64,000 nt of DNA from positions 65,955,001 through 66,019,000 of the forward strand of contig CM071596.1 in assembly GCA_036435485.1 (NCBI GenBank), in the 5' to 3' direction. The DNA is from Saposhnikovia divaricata. Taxonomy: Eukaryota > Streptophyta > Magnoliopsida > Apiales > Apiaceae. A model generated the notes under the pieces. The model was given only the letters and a program-made list of their open reading frames with translations, made no database searches and was not told where the DNA came from. Each line of letters opens with the position of its first letter. The first letter of the stretch is position 1. The position numbers and the translations under genes were made by a program. Shown piece by piece: positions 32,489 to 46,166 of this stretch.

Positions 32489-35400
32489 AGAGAAGAATAT
32501 ACTCTATAAGCTCGAGACTGAAAACCAACATACTACGTAAAATTAAAATGGATAAGAATGATTTTGGTGGTGAATAATCACTGGGTGAATTTTGTTTCAT
32601 AACGTGAATATTCATGAGGCCAAAATACCTCACTAGCATAAGATAGATGGAATAGTTGCAGGCTCAAGTTACGCTCTAACTGGAGATGCATAATGATTGT
32701 GATCAGTTCGATCTATCACCGAATCTGAGGATATTAGTTATGAAGAGACTAATCATTCCTTAAACAAGATACCATGAAAGGATATATTAAAAATTTTCTG
32801 AAATTCTTAGAAATATTAAAAATGTGGGGGTATCTTGAAGCGAAAATAATAAAATTTTCTGTGAATTCTAGAATATAGAAATACATTCTTAGATATATTT
32901 AAAATGTGGGGGTATCTTGAAGATGTCTTGATACCTATACCTATAAATATTAAATGGGATCCAAAACCAATTGAGTTATTTTGGATGAATATATAGAAAA
33001 TGATGGAGTCTAACGATATCCTGTTGTCTGTAGATGAATCTAATTTGTGAGATTCATTATAATGCAATTACGGAATCTATGAATGCTTCTATGATGAATT
33101 AGTAGTTCCTTGTAAATTTGTATTAAATAATTATTCGAATAAACTTACGAGTTATTATATGAATGTGAGGTTGAACCTAGACATAGCAAAAGACTTGGAA
33201 AATTTGTTATTCCAAAAATGTATAAAATTTTGCTAAAAGGTAAACCTCAAAAGTTGAGAGAAGCTATGAAAATTCTCTGATGATCCTACGAGAAAAAGGA
33301 TATAAATAGAGAAATAGACTAGATTAAGAAGTTAATAAATCAAGATTTCTAACACGTATGTTAGAAAATGGACTGTGACATTTTTCAATTTAATAGATCT
33401 CTCTATATCCTTGTGGGGGGAAAAGGATGTTCAGAAATAGAGAGAAGTGATGTTAAGAAATAGAGAGAGTGATTCCATGTGACAGAATCGTGTTTAATAA
33501 CGTATGGGTCTTCTTGCGAGATAGATACCATTTGGGCCCGAACGAATTTTCAAATTAGAAAATAAATATATGGATCAAAGAAAAGTACAAGGTCAGACTG
33601 ATACAGTCAAAAGTGAAGACCTAACTTACTTTATGATATATTCTTGAGTTACGAGAATATGGTTCATCAAGATGATATTTAAATTGTCAGCATTGTGAAA
33701 TTTAAAAGTACATCAATGAACTTTGGAATAGTCTTTCTTGGTTTCTTTGGCTAAGACATGAGTAGAAAGTCTGTATTTTGGTGATTATGTTGATTGAAAT
33801 AAAATAGACACGAAAATTGACATACGAAATTTTGATATGGTTGTGACAAGTAAGGGCTTTAAAATAAATTATATAGTTGCCATTTTGAGGGCGCTCAAAT
33901 TTTGGTAACTGAGTGAATGAGTATTGCCAGTTTAGGGACGCTTAAACTTGGTAATGGGATAAATTGAAATTACTAATTTTTGGGACGGTAAAAATTGGTA
34001 ATGTCAATGACGAATTGAAGCCTTAGCTGATGACTGGCAAAGTAATTACCGAAAAATGTGACATATGCCAATGTTGAGATGTCAAATTGACAGAAAATCA
34101 GTGAATTGACAAGTGTGTATATGTTATTTACACATGAGAAGATAAGATTATTGTGATTGCATGTGAGTGATCTGATCAATACGAGACGTAAGGACAAGAT
34201 GATCATCTCTAGCAATTTGGATGAGACTTAAAGTTTTGATTTTGGAGATTAAAATCTTAATAACTTTGAAAGTCTTTGAGGATACATGTCACACGTTGGT
34301 GATGTGAATCTTGAAGAGATCAACGTAACTTAATCTAGTATAGCTAAAATGAATTAATATCTATCCAAATGTAGATTAACAAGGATCTCTCAAGAATGAT
34401 TGGAAGTCTGTTGTACATTTTAAAATTGTACAAAATTAGGCATAGGCTACACAGTTGGTAAACTGAGTAGATGCACGAGTCAAATCGAAATTGGTCTCTT
34501 GAAAGAGATTGCAATGAGACAAAGGTGTTTGAGATATACTCGTGAGTTTGGGCTGCATTGCAAACGATATCTAATTATACTATGTGGATATAGTATGGAT
34601 GTTAGATGTTTGACTTTGAGAACATAAAAGTCATTAGTGAATTTAGTTCACATTAACGTAAGCAACCATGTTATGGAAATCCTAAATAGACGATTAAACA
34701 TAGCTCGATTCATGATGGAATACGAGTTTGTTGCATAATATATGTGCGTGCAAGAGGGTGATTTGGTAGTCACTTTGCAAAGGATATACCTAAATGACAA
34801 GAAAATGTATCTTCAATGTGCATTTATTGGGTAAATAATTTGCAAATTGGAAGATCACATAGTTGTATATGGTATGTCTCGCCTCTATGACGAGCACATA
34901 ATACCATTAAAACAATTACTCTCAATGAGAGTTATCAAGATTAACTCGGTAAAGTAAAGTCAAATGATAATGTTGTGGATCTACTAACCAGATGGTTAAA
35001 CTTAGATAATTTGGTTAAACCAAGAGAATGTGGTTATACTGAGAGATAGTTGTAAAATCATCAAGAGGGATGGGCCTTAAGCCTATTGCTTAACGGCGTC
35101 ATGATGGACACCCAACCATTGTTGACTGGAGATCCCAAGAACTTGGTTCAATGGGCCAACTAAATAATGATGACCAAATCATTATGGGGGTAACCCCTGG
35201 CCTATTCTTATGGTGAGGAAACAGTGAGACCCGTAAGGTACGAGGGTAAGCTATTAAGCTTTTAATGATCTTTCGGTGAATACATGTAGTTCAAGATTTG
35301 AACGCATGGAATTTATTTGAGTAAACGCGGGATAAAGATCACCTATGTGGGAGAGAAGTGAGGCCGCTTCGGAGGAGAATTGCTAGGCACAATTCTTTAG

Positions 35401-35699
35401 AAACTCCTGCAGAACCAGGACGATGTTCCATGGCCAAAATGGACATAATCATGAGAGCTGAACGAGTCAGAAAGGATATAGTGACAAGTATATCATCGTT
35501 TACACAAACGGTCGAACAGTTCAAAGGCAAGCACGTCTACTGTCTACCAGTAAAGTCGGTATGCTTACTGAAGCGAAGGTTCAAGGAGCATTCTCTACCT
35601 ATCGTATACTATATCTGATCGAAGAATCTATCACCAAATCAAATTATGTGTCTTTCTGGTGTGTGCTACTACGATATCAATCTCATCCATGTGGGGGAT

Positions 35700-36235
35700 T
35701 ATTGGAATATGTGGATTCGAATATAATTTGAATTAATTGATTCGGTAAAATCAATTCCATTTTTGCTACAAATTTTTTGCCACCGACTTAACATAATTAA
35801 TTAACGCGGTTAATTAATTAGGGAAATTGCCACCGACTTAATTGATTAGCGTGGCTAATTAATTATGGCAATTATGTAGCGCACAAGTTTTCTCATCATA
35901 TAAATACTCATCTAGAGCGTTAGGATTATTCACTCGAAAACACACATCCTCCTCTCATATACAGCCTCTTCTTTTCTTTCGGTGATAGTTCTTGCTCATC
36001 TCAAGCTCACTGAGAGTGACGCTCATCTGTAGCCTCACTAAAATTCGTTTTATCCTAGGAGGTGATTCGCTCACAGATACGGTGAGGGCTAATACGCTTT
36101 AAGGAGACAGTTACGCACTGGACTCGGGTTTTTTGTTCCTTGTCTCCTCTTTTGTCTATTTTAATTATACACATAACCGTTACTCACACAAGCACAAATA
36201 TTATACTATTTTTATTTATCGCAGATTGTCTAACA
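35700..36235 (+). repeat. 3' LTR of the copia element
   Basis: 536 bp, aligned over its full length with the 5' LTR at 25881; the first dinucleotide has changed from TG to TA. A second copy at 45626-46161 comes from the tandem duplication. Confidence 0.9.
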
Positions 36236-36240
36236 TTAGA

Positions 36241-38334
36241 GATCTCTGAGTTCTTGAATAAGTATATCTTGACTTCCTATTATACTTCTCGAATAAGTCT
36301 TTGATGTTAAAGACTTCTCGTGCATAAAGTTTTTTGAAGTTATTGGTGGTTCCTCCTGCGGCGTATCCACCTGCAATGACATCGATGACACGATCGTGAT
36401 CCTGGGATCTATCATTTGTTTTCATTATATCATGATCGATATAATGTGTCAATTGCCCTCGCTTGATTTTAGCTTCAATGAAAGAGCTAAACTGATAGTA
36501 TTGTTTGGTAGTGTGTCTAGTATCTTCGTGATATTCACAGAATCGGGAGCTCGGGGGTCGTTCGGGTTTTATGGACCTTGGAGGCCGATAGTCAGGCTCT
36601 ATTTTCAAGAGGGCTAAGATATTTGATTTTTCTATAGTGAACTTTGTAAATTCTTTTTCTTGTTTCTCTCAGGGCTTCCACAACCGAGCTGAAGGTTATG
36701 TTCTTTCATTACAAGAGCCACAATTGGACCTCGAATACGATTAGCTTCGTTTATATTCTATTCTCAGAGATCGATGACAAGGGCTCCTGCTCATATCTCG
36801 TCGAAAAGCTTTTCAAGGTGATTGGATGCTACCAACAGCCTCTTGTAGGATCATTCGATGCTCAACTATCTAAAAGGCTTTTTGTAAGGCTCATGGATTC
36901 TTCTCAAAAAATTCCTCAAGCAGAGTTGCATGGCGGTGTTTATCTATTCATGCGGCCAAATAATTAATGGCCAACTCTTCAATCAAATTGGGTATGTTAG
37001 CGACCTCAGCTCGGAAGAGGGTCAAGAAATCGTGCAAAGATTCGCTTGAATGTTGTCGAACCATCATTACGGAAGCAGTGATTTTTCCTCCCTTGTAATT
37101 AATTGAAAATCGACCTTGAAACTTCATTTTCAATGAATGCCATGAGTCAATAGAACGAGGAGGGAGACTGTTGTACCATTATAGGGCCGTATCCTGGAGA
37201 CATGTGGAGAAAAATTAACATCGTGCTACCTCTAAGTGAGCAAAAAAAGCCATACGACCGTCAAACGTATTGAGAAAGCCGCTCGGGTCCGACATTCCAT
37301 CAAAATGGTCCAATGATGGTATCTTCAGTGACCTGTCGATGCGAACAACTTCAATATCTTTTGGTAACGGGCTCTCAGTAGATGGACTCTAACCCGATTG
37401 GTTATGGATATACTTCCTACACATGGTGAGGTCATTCTGGATTTTGACGAAGTCCTTATCTCGAAAGGACTCGTCGGACTCAATGCACCATGATGACTCA
37501 ATATCAGACGGTGCTTGGCATCGTTGCATGGAGGTGGTCGCGAGTATATATATTCTGTAGATTCCTCGTCACTGAACTCATTGTCCTCGTCTGTGGCCTC
37601 ACCATCTTCCAAATTGAGATCGTCATCATAGGTCGAAAGGAAGGCTTGCCTTAATTCCAACTGGAAGCGTCAGATTTCTCGATATCGTGCCAACTTCTCT
37701 TCTAGGCTTCGCTTTTGCTTTCCTAGAATAAGCAGTTCTTCGTCTGGGCCATAGAGGTCATCTAAGTTTTCATCAGCGACCATCTTCTCTCTTTGAAGCT
37801 TTTGGAGATGGAGACTCATGTCGCTCGATAAGACTTTCTTTCCAGTAGTCGTTGTGACTCTCGTATGAGTGTTAGGCAGTGTTTTACAACATCGATGCAT
37901 CTGATCAAACTTGGTGGGTCGTTGAGATCTACCTATTTCTTCATCCTCTGGTGGAACAACTGTCGCGGTTTTAAAGGAAGTTAGCATCTCGTTTTTAACA
38001 TCAAACTTTTCCACCACCGGATCCTCTATATTCTTGATTGGTTGAAATTAAAATAAACGAACTCCTTCTAGCACTAAATGATGACCGTGGAAAATTGATA
38101 TTAAATAATAATATATTTAACGATAATATAATACGAATAAAATGTTATTGAATAAAAGATTTTATTGATTTTTCTTTCTTTACAATGAAGAAGTTTTTAG
38201 CAAATGAGAAAAATTGATTGTATTTATGAAGAAATTTCTAGCAAATGAGAAAATTGGATTGTATTTATAGAATTTCTTTACGAAACCCCTTCTAATTAAC
38301 TAACTTACCTATTAACTAACTTCAAGGTCCAACA
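36241..38334 (-). mobile_element. Ty3/gypsy (Tat/Ogre-like) fragment: LTR plus gag
   Basis: On the minus strand a short LTR (38334-38079, about 256 bp, TGTTGGACC...TCATCA, with TATAAATAC) is followed by TGCTAGAAGGAG. Broken gag frames come next: 38017-37670 (lysine/glutamate-rich, REKMVADENLDDLYG), 37660-37325 (acidic), 37133-36948 (FQGRFSINYKGGKITASVMM, then IPNLIEELAINYLAA) and 36608 onwards with the finger-like FCEYHEDTRHTTKQYYQF, in which the usual last Cys is Tyr. These are hallmarks of Tat-lineage gag. It stops at the copia target site; no pol remains. Confidence 0.75.
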
Positions 38335-38384
38335 TGTCCCTAGTCAGGGTGAATTTAAATGTATACACATTTTGAACAACAAAG

Positions 38385-38565
38385 GGCGATTAATCAAGTC
38401 CGACAACGGGTTGCAAGTAAAGGGGTTGTCGGTGGAGGTAGTATGGCAGCTTCAAATGGCCCTCCAAGTTGGAGTAATTTCACTGATTGGCTTAGAAGTG
38501 GAAGAGGTAGTTTACCTGTTGGAGAAACTCCTCAAGGATATAGTGTTTCAACAAGCCAAGGTGGA
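38385..38565 (+). pseudogene. EH-gene exon fragment, duplicate in copy A
   Basis: Same sequence as 48311-48491, created by the tandem duplication. It is followed only by the start of the long LTR and then the truncated stack, so it cannot be spliced to the EH-domain exons without skipping copy B. Confidence 0.75.
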
Positions 38566-39168
38566 TGTAACAGCCCCAGATCCGGGGTCGGGGACCTGGT
38601 CGTTACGGTCTCAATTCCATCAACGATACTTGAACTTGAATCTAAATAAATAAACAGCATGCTATGACCCCGCTATAATATCACATCACACACAACAGGT
38701 TATAGTCCCAGAGATGAAATTGAAATAAGTCTCTAATTATCGGATCCACAAATATAAGTTATTACAACCCAAAATGATTACAGCATAAGTTTAAAAGTTT
38801 ATTGCCGTTGATTAACATTAATTGTACATATAATTAAGGCTGAAAACAAAAGCTGCAAGTCTAGTCTACTGGGCACTACTACCTTAGCAATGGCAGCAAC
38901 AATATCAGCGGGTAGTCCTACGGCTGGAGTCATCTGCTTGCGCCGAGTGCGCCTTACGCGGGCCATCAAACCTAGCTGTTGTTGTGATATAATAAATAAA
39001 GCAAGGGTGAGCAATAGCCCACCAACAATAATGTATATTGAACAAAAATATATATAACAGTTCAAAAGTATTTTTGAAACCATATGCCATGCATTAACGA
39101 ACATAGTGCCAGTATAATATAAAAGATGAAGTTACCATGTAACTCAGAATATATACTCCGTAGACATA
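38566..39168 (+). mobile_element. long LTR, 5' part, duplicate in copy A
   Basis: Starts TGTAACAGCCCCAGATCCGG. Identical to 48492-49094. Interrupted at TAGACATA (39161-39168) by the hAT MITE. Confidence 0.8.
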
Positions 39169-39244
39169 TAGGGATGGGCATCGGGGTACTTCGGGGTCGG
39201 GGAGTGCTATCCCCGCCCCCATCCCCGAATTCAAACCCGATCCC
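39169..39244. mobile_element. hAT MITE, left piece, duplicate in copy A
   Basis: Starts TAGGGATGGGCAT. Only the first 76 bp before the Athila-like insertion are present in this copy. Confidence 0.8.
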
Positions 39245-41780
39245 TGTTTACACTAAAACACGCAAGCGTACGTGGTCACAAGTAATATATAAGGTTAAGT
39301 CCAAATTCGTTCCCACAGGGATCAGGTTATGGTTCTTTTCAGCTAATGTGCCTATTCAACAATGTATGATCTTAATTCACTGCTAAGATAATTAACAAAT
39401 ATGGGTTTTAATTACCTAAATTAAACTAAGATGCAAAGTAAAAACTAATTAACTAATGAGAATTAAATCTGAATTTCTTATAAGAATAAAAACATGGGAT
39501 CCTAACTTCATTATCTACTTCACTTAGAGTCGCAGCCTTTAATCAATACATGTGATGGTTTTGATATCTGATCGGATAACACGAAATAAGTAAAAGCTAC
39601 CTCTCGGTATACTAATACCAAACTACGCATGCATCCACAAAAGAGATAGAAGATGGGTAGACACCAAATATGTTTAGACCCTATATCTCTATAGAATTTG
39701 AAAACATAAAGGTTTAAGCACAAGTTATCCACATAGATCACATAGGGTAGCATCATATCTCTATGTATGCCACAAATCATGATAATAATATCAACCTATC
39801 CTATGCTAGCATGACAAGTTCTAAATCTCAAGATCCACTCTCGTTTCGCAAGAGATTAACAAATTAGATGTTTATGACTCATCTAAACACATGAAACACA
39901 ACCATACGAGGATATCAAGAATTCACCACACATAAATCTTTAAAGCAATCAAACTACTAAGCTACATAGATAAATCTGTTAGAATCCCATGACAACGATT
40001 AGCTCATATCGAACCGCTCGTCATCATGGGATCTGATGAAACCATGATAGAAGACAAGATATGAAAGAAAGTAATAATATTAATAAAACAAGAGTTGAGA
40101 AAACAAATCTATGATACAAAAGATGAAGTAGATCTAGATCCGTTGCTTGTCACGAGCGTTGAATCCTTCTCCCCTTTTCTCCCTTGCAGATCTAAGCTAT
40201 ATTATATACAAGATATCTAATTATCTAATTCTCTAATTCTAATTTTACAAGGGGTTGGATGTATTTATATAGGCACTCCAAGTCTTGCCCAACAAGAAAT
40301 TGCCTTTTATTACAATTAGAATTCGATTTAGGTACCAAAAACTGCCCAAAATATAATTAGAACTTGAAAAGGGCAAAACAGTAAATTCTCTGCTCCCATC
40401 AGTCTGCTTGTCGCGCAATCTGCTCCAACCACACGCAACTTGCGCGCGCGAATCCTATCCTAAGTTGTAGAAAATCTTCCAAGCTTCGCGTGGACAGCTT
40501 ACGGGCCTCAAACGGACTTATAGAACTCCAGATATGGCCAAAACAGTGTAGACTGCGCAACCTTTCCGGAAAATCCGAATTTTAATCAATTAATTTTCCA
40601 AACACGATAGAAGCATCACCCATAATCGACATTCTTGTAAATCTGCACAACTAAGCAAAACACATCAAAACTACAATAAACTTGAGTCCAAGACAATCAA
40701 TTTAAGCCGACTTGAAGCGATCCAAGTGGATATAAATCCACTTATCACACCCCCAAACTTAAACCGATGCTTGTCCTCAAGCATAAACAATTAAAACTAA
40801 CTAACTAACTAGTACCACTTCCGTAGGTGATCACGGTTGCATTTGGCATATGCAATAAGCCCTTTAAACCCCTAGGCAGCCCCAGTGGACGAGTAAGGTC
40901 TCGTGAGGGCCTATAGCGAATGTACCCACAAAATCCAATTAACCTAATGCAATGCAATGCATGAATGCAACTAATATGAAAAATGCAACGATCCCCATCA
41001 AACTAACCAAAACCAACTAGCAAGCAAATATCTTAGAAAATGCAACTAAATCCAAATAGAGCTCGACCAAGTTCCCGTATACTAACAATACATGAACTGT
41101 GTGCAATGCTCATCAGAAATACTCCCAAAACTAGGTCAAAGATCATACATGCTCTTCGTCAAGACAATCACAGGTTTATAAATAGAATATACTGTAAACA
41201 CTTCATAACTTAGGAACACCTCCAACCTTATCCAAGGTAGACAGAAATTCATGCTTTATTACTAACTACTACGACACATATATACAATCATGCTTATTTA
41301 ACCGTGCAATGGATGAGACCCCAAAAGGCTTATACAATAATACCCATGTAGCGAGCGTTGGGTTAGTAGATCCCAGACTATAAAAACCTTAGGTCACTAG
41401 GCACAAAGTCCCCTAGAACTTAATTGCTCGAGTATTAAAGAGCTCACCCTGGCTAATTTTGCATAAAAACAATTGAAACTTTTGACTTTTTTTTCTTTTT
41501 TTTTTCTCTTTTTCTTTTTTTTTTTTCTATGCAATCTGGAATGAGAATTCTCAATTCCAACCCTAGACTACTCATATAAATATGAGCCGGCTACTAGCCA
41601 TTTGACATCTAGCAATTATTGACAATTATTTACAATTTAGCATGAAATCCCTGTTTTCCCCCAAACTTAGACTTAAGTGTTCTAGGCCATCAAGGGAATA
41701 ACGAAAATTCTAAATATAATCAAGTGATTAAATCTCAGACAACCAAACAAGCATAACCTCAACCTAGCCCAAAAGCACCC
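39245..41780 (-). mobile_element. Athila-like element, truncated duplicate (3' LTR plus part of interior)
   Basis: 3' LTR 39245-40747 and 1,033 bp of the adjoining interior, ending abruptly at ...AAAAGCACCC where copy B of the duplication starts. Contains the polypurine tract (AAGTTTGGGGGTG on the minus strand, 40748-40760) and a T-rich run (about 41488-41527) two bases longer than in copy B. Confidence 0.85.
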
Positions 41781-42409
41781 ACATCATATATTAGTGTGTT
41801 AGGGTGGTTCTGATTCTCAAGTAGATATTAAATCCAATATCCTTGGAATATTCTCTTTATCTCAGAATTTGCTCTCCCGATTTCTCTCTCGGTTTCTCAA
41901 GCGTTCTCAAACTCATTTGCATTCTCTTTGCTCTAGGATTATATTCTCAATCCTCTTTCGCTCTCATAATATATCCTCCCTTGTACTTCTAACATTTAAC
42001 ATCCTCAATTTATAATCCAATTATTATATTCCTGACTTCTCTGTCGATTATGGAATAAAATAAAGTTTGGATTCTCTGAATTCTGTCCTCGTTTACATAC
42101 ACTCATTCTCTCTGTACTTTCCTAGTACATACATGGTTTTCTCATTTCTTAATTCCTATAGTGAGTACTCTAACTCACTTCTCAACTCCCTTCTAGGGTA
42201 TACCAACTCATTTTCTGGACGATAGATTATTCTTATCTATGTCGTCAACCACTGAATTACACTGTTCAGAGAATACCCACATGTATCGAAATTATTATCC
42301 ATAGAAATATCCATTCATTACCATCACTGTTCATTGAAATCACTATTCACTGATGCACTTAATCGTAATAAGAAAAGTTTTAATTCTACCAAAAATTTGG
42401 GTTATTACA

Positions 42410-45400
42410 TTTATAGAGAAGAATATACTCTATAAGCTCGAGACTGAAAACCAACATACTACGTAAAATTAAAATGGATAAGAATGATTTTGGTGGTGAA
42501 TAATCACTGGGTGAATTTTGTTTCATAACGTGAATATTCATGAGGCCAAAATACCTCACTCGCATAAGATAGATGGAATAGTTGCAGGCTCAAGTTACGC
42601 TCTAACTGGAGATGCATAATGATTGTGATCAGTTCGATCTATCACCGAATCTGAGGATATTAGTTATGAAGAGACTAATCATTCCTTAAACAAGATACCA
42701 TGAAAGGATATATTAAAAATTTTCTGAAATTCTTAGAAATATTAAAAATGTGGGGGTATCTTGAAGCGAAAATAATAAAATTTTCTGTGAATTCTAGAAT
42801 ATAGAAATACATTCTTAGATATATTTAAAATGTGGGGGTATCTTGAAGATGTCTTGATACCTATACCTATAAATATTAAATGGGATCCAAAACCAATTGA
42901 GTTATTTTGGATGAATATATAGAAAATGATGGAGTCTAACGATATCCTGTTGTCTGTAGATGAATCTAATTTGTGAGATTCATTATAATGCAATTACGGA
43001 ATCTATGAATGCTTCTATGATGAATTAGTAGTTCCTTGTAAATTTGTATTAAATAATTATTCGAATAAACTTACGAGTTATTATATGAATGTGAGGTTGA
43101 ACCTAGACATAGCAAAAGACTTGGAAAATTTGTTATTCCAAAAATGTATAAAATTTTGCTAAAAGGTAAACCTCAAAAGTTGAGAGAAGCTATGAAAATT
43201 CTCTGATGATCCTACGAGAAAAAGGATATAAATAGAGAAATAGACTAGATTAAGAAGTTAATAAATCAAGATTTCTAACACGTATGTTAGAAAATGGACT
43301 GTGACATTTTTCAATTTAATAGATCTCTCTATATCCTTGTGGGGGGAAAAGGATGTTCAGAAATAGAGAGAAGTGATGTTAAGAAATAGAGAGAGTGATT
43401 CCATGTGACAGAATCGTGTTTAATAACGTATGGGTCTTCTTGCGAGATAGATACCATTTGGGCCCGAACGAATTTTCAAATTAGAAAATAAATATATGGA
43501 TCAAAGAAAAGTACAAGGTCAGACTGATACAGTCAAAAGTGAAGACCTAACTTACTTTATGATATATTCTTGAGTTACGAGAATATGGTTCATCAAGATG
43601 ATATTTAAATTGTCAGCATTGTGAAATTTAAAAGTACATCAATGAACTTTGGAATAGTCTTTCTTGGTTTCTTTGGCTAAGACATGAGTAGAAAGTCTGT
43701 ATTTTGGTGATTATGTTGATTGAAATAAAATAGACACGAAAATTGACATACGAAATTTTGATATGGTTGTGACAAGTAAGGGCTTTAAAATAAATTATAT
43801 AGTTGCCATTTTGAGGGCGCTCAAATTTTGGTAACTGAGTGAATGAGTATTGCCAGTTTAGGGACGCTTAAACTTGGTAATGGGATAAATTGAAATTACT
43901 AATTTTTGGGACGGTAAAAATTGGTAATGTCAATGACGAATTGAAGCCTTAGCTGATGACTGGCAAAGTAATTACCGAAAAATGTGACATATGCCAATGT
44001 TGAGATGTCAAATTGACAGAAAATCAGTGAATTGACAAGTGTGTATATGTTATTTACACATGAGAAGATAAGATTATTGTGATTGCATGTGAGTGATCTG
44101 ATCAATACGAGACGTAAGGACAAGATGATCATCTCTAGCAATTTGGATGAGACTTAAAGTTTTGATTTTGGAGATTAAAATCTTAATAACTTTGAAAGTC
44201 TTTGAGGATACATGTCACACGTTGGTGATGTGAATCTTGAAGAGATCAACGTAACTTAATCTAGTATAGCTAAAATGAATTAATATCTATCCAAATGTAG
44301 ATTAACAAGGATCTCTCAAGAATGATTGGAAGTCTGTTGTACATTTTAAAATTGTACAAAATTAGGCATAGGCTACACAGTTGGTAAACTGAGTAGATGC
44401 ACGAGTCAAATCGAAATTGGTCTCTTGAAAGAGATTGCAATGAGACAAAGGTGTTTGAGATATACTCGTGAGTTTGGGCTGCATTGCAAACGATATCTAA
44501 TTATACTATGTGGATATAGTATGGATGTTAGATGTTTGACTTTGAGAACATAAAAGTCATTAGTGAATTTAGTTCACATTAACGTAAGCAACCATGTTAT
44601 GGAAATCCTAAATAGACGATTAAACATAGCTCGATTCATGATGGAATACGAGTTTGTTGCATAATATATGTGCGTGCAAGAGGGTGATTTGGTAGTCACT
44701 TTGTAAAGGATATACCTAAATGACAAGAAAATGTATCTTCAATGTGCATTTATTGGGTAAATAATTTGCAAATTGGAAGATCACATAGTTGTATATGGTA
44801 TGTCTCGCCTCTATGACGAGCACATAATACCATTAAAACAATTACTCTTAATGAGAGTTATCAAGATTAACTCGGTAAAGTAAAGTCAAATGATAATGTT
44901 GTGGATCTACTAACCAGATGGTTAAACTTAGATAATTTGGTTAAACCAAGAGAATGTGGTTATACTGAGAGATAGTTGTAAAATCATCAAGAGGGATGGG
45001 CCTTAAGCCTATTGCTTAACGGCGTCATGATGGACACCCAACCATTGTTGACTGGAGATCCCAAGAACTTGGTTCAATGGGCCAACTAAATAATGATGAC
45101 CAAATCATTATGGGGGTAACCCCTGGCCTATTCTTATGGTGAGGAAACAGTGAGACCCGTAAGGTACGAGGGTAAGCTATTAAGCTTTTAATGATCTTTC
45201 GGTGAATACATGTAGTTCAAGATTTGAACGCATGGAATTTATTTGAGTAAACGCGGGATAAAGATCACCTATGTGGGAGAGAAGTGAGGCCGCTTCGGAG
45301 GAGAATTGCTAGGCACAATTCTTTAGAAACTCCTGCAGAACCAGGACGATGTTCCATGGCCAAAATGGACATAATCATGAGAGCTGAACGAGTCAGAAAG

Positions 45401-46161
45401 GATATAGTGACAAGTATATCATCGTTTACACAAACGGTCGAACAGTTCAAAGGCAAGCACGTCTACTGTCTACCAGTAAAGTCGGTATGCTTACTCAAGC
45501 GAAGGTTCAAGGAGCATTCTCTACCTATCGTATACTATATCTGATCGAAGAATCTATCACCAAATCAAATTATGTGTCTTTCTGGTGTGTGCTACTACGA
45601 TATCAATCTCATCCATGTGGGGGATTATTGGAATATGTGGATTCGAATATAATTTGAATTAATTGATTCGGTAAAATCAATTCCATTTTTGCTACAAATT
45701 TTTTGCCACCGACTTAACATAATTAATTAACGCGGTTAATTAATTAGGGAAATTGCCACCGACTTAATTGATTAGCGTGGCTAATTAATTATGGCAATTA
45801 TGTAGCGCACAAGTTTTCTCATCATATAAATACTCATCTAGAGCGTTAGGATTATTCACTCGAAAACACACATCCTCCTCTCATATACAGCCTCTTCTTT
45901 TCTTTCGGTGATAGTTCTTGCTCATCTCAAGCTCACTGAGAGTGACGCTCATCTGTAGCCTCACTAAAATTCGTTTTATCCTAGGAGGTGATTCGCTCAC
46001 AGATACGGTGAGGGCTAATACGCTTTAAGGAGACAGTTACGCACTGGACTCGGGTTTTTTGTTCCTTGTCTCCTCTTTTGTCTATTTTAATTATACACAT
46101 AACCGTTACTCACACAAGCACAAATATTATACTATTTTTATTTATCGCAGATTGTCTAACA
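42410..46161 (+). mobile_element. copia pol tail and 3' LTR, duplicate in copy B
   Basis: Copy of 32484-36235. No 5' LTR or gag in this copy; no usable frame. Confidence 0.9.
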
Positions 46162-46166
46162 TTAGA

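Larger units (their letters stand above)
25876..36240 (+). mobile_element. Ty1/copia LTR retrotransposon, dead, split by a nested LTR
   Basis: The element spans 25881-36235. TTAGA flanks it at 25876-25880 and 36236-36240, an exact 5-bp duplication. The two LTRs (25881-26414 and 35700-36235) begin TGTTGGAATATG / TATTGGAATATG and end GATTGTCTAACA. A polypurine tract GTGGGGGAT precedes the 3' LTR. Between are gag remnants, a 4.56-kb nested LTR, and a decayed pol tail whose last part still reads like the RNase H end (about 34850-35000). By eye the LTRs differ at roughly 7% of positions, so insertion is old. It cannot move on its own. Confidence 0.9.
31852..41780. repeat. tandem duplication, copy A (period 9,926 bp)
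   Basis: Every landmark in 31852-41780 recurs 9,926 bp downstream. The left edge lies inside the nested 4.56-kb LTR, the right edge inside the Athila-like internal region. Contents: LTR tail (to 32483), copia pol tail and 3' LTR (to 36235), gypsy fragment (36241-38334), EH-gene exon (to 38565), start of the second long LTR (38566-39168), start of the hAT MITE (39169-39244), Athila-like 3' LTR (39245-40747) and part of its interior. Confidence 0.95.

Noticed and set aside
35358..35618. 86-codon frame (again at 45284-45544) and its antisense partner
   Set aside because: Both lie in the copia 3' untranslated region just before the 3' LTR; no protein family and both are duplicated with it.
41480..41530. 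T-rich tract difference between duplicate copies as a functional change
   Set aside because: A 2-nt homopolymer difference is within normal slippage or sequencing error.
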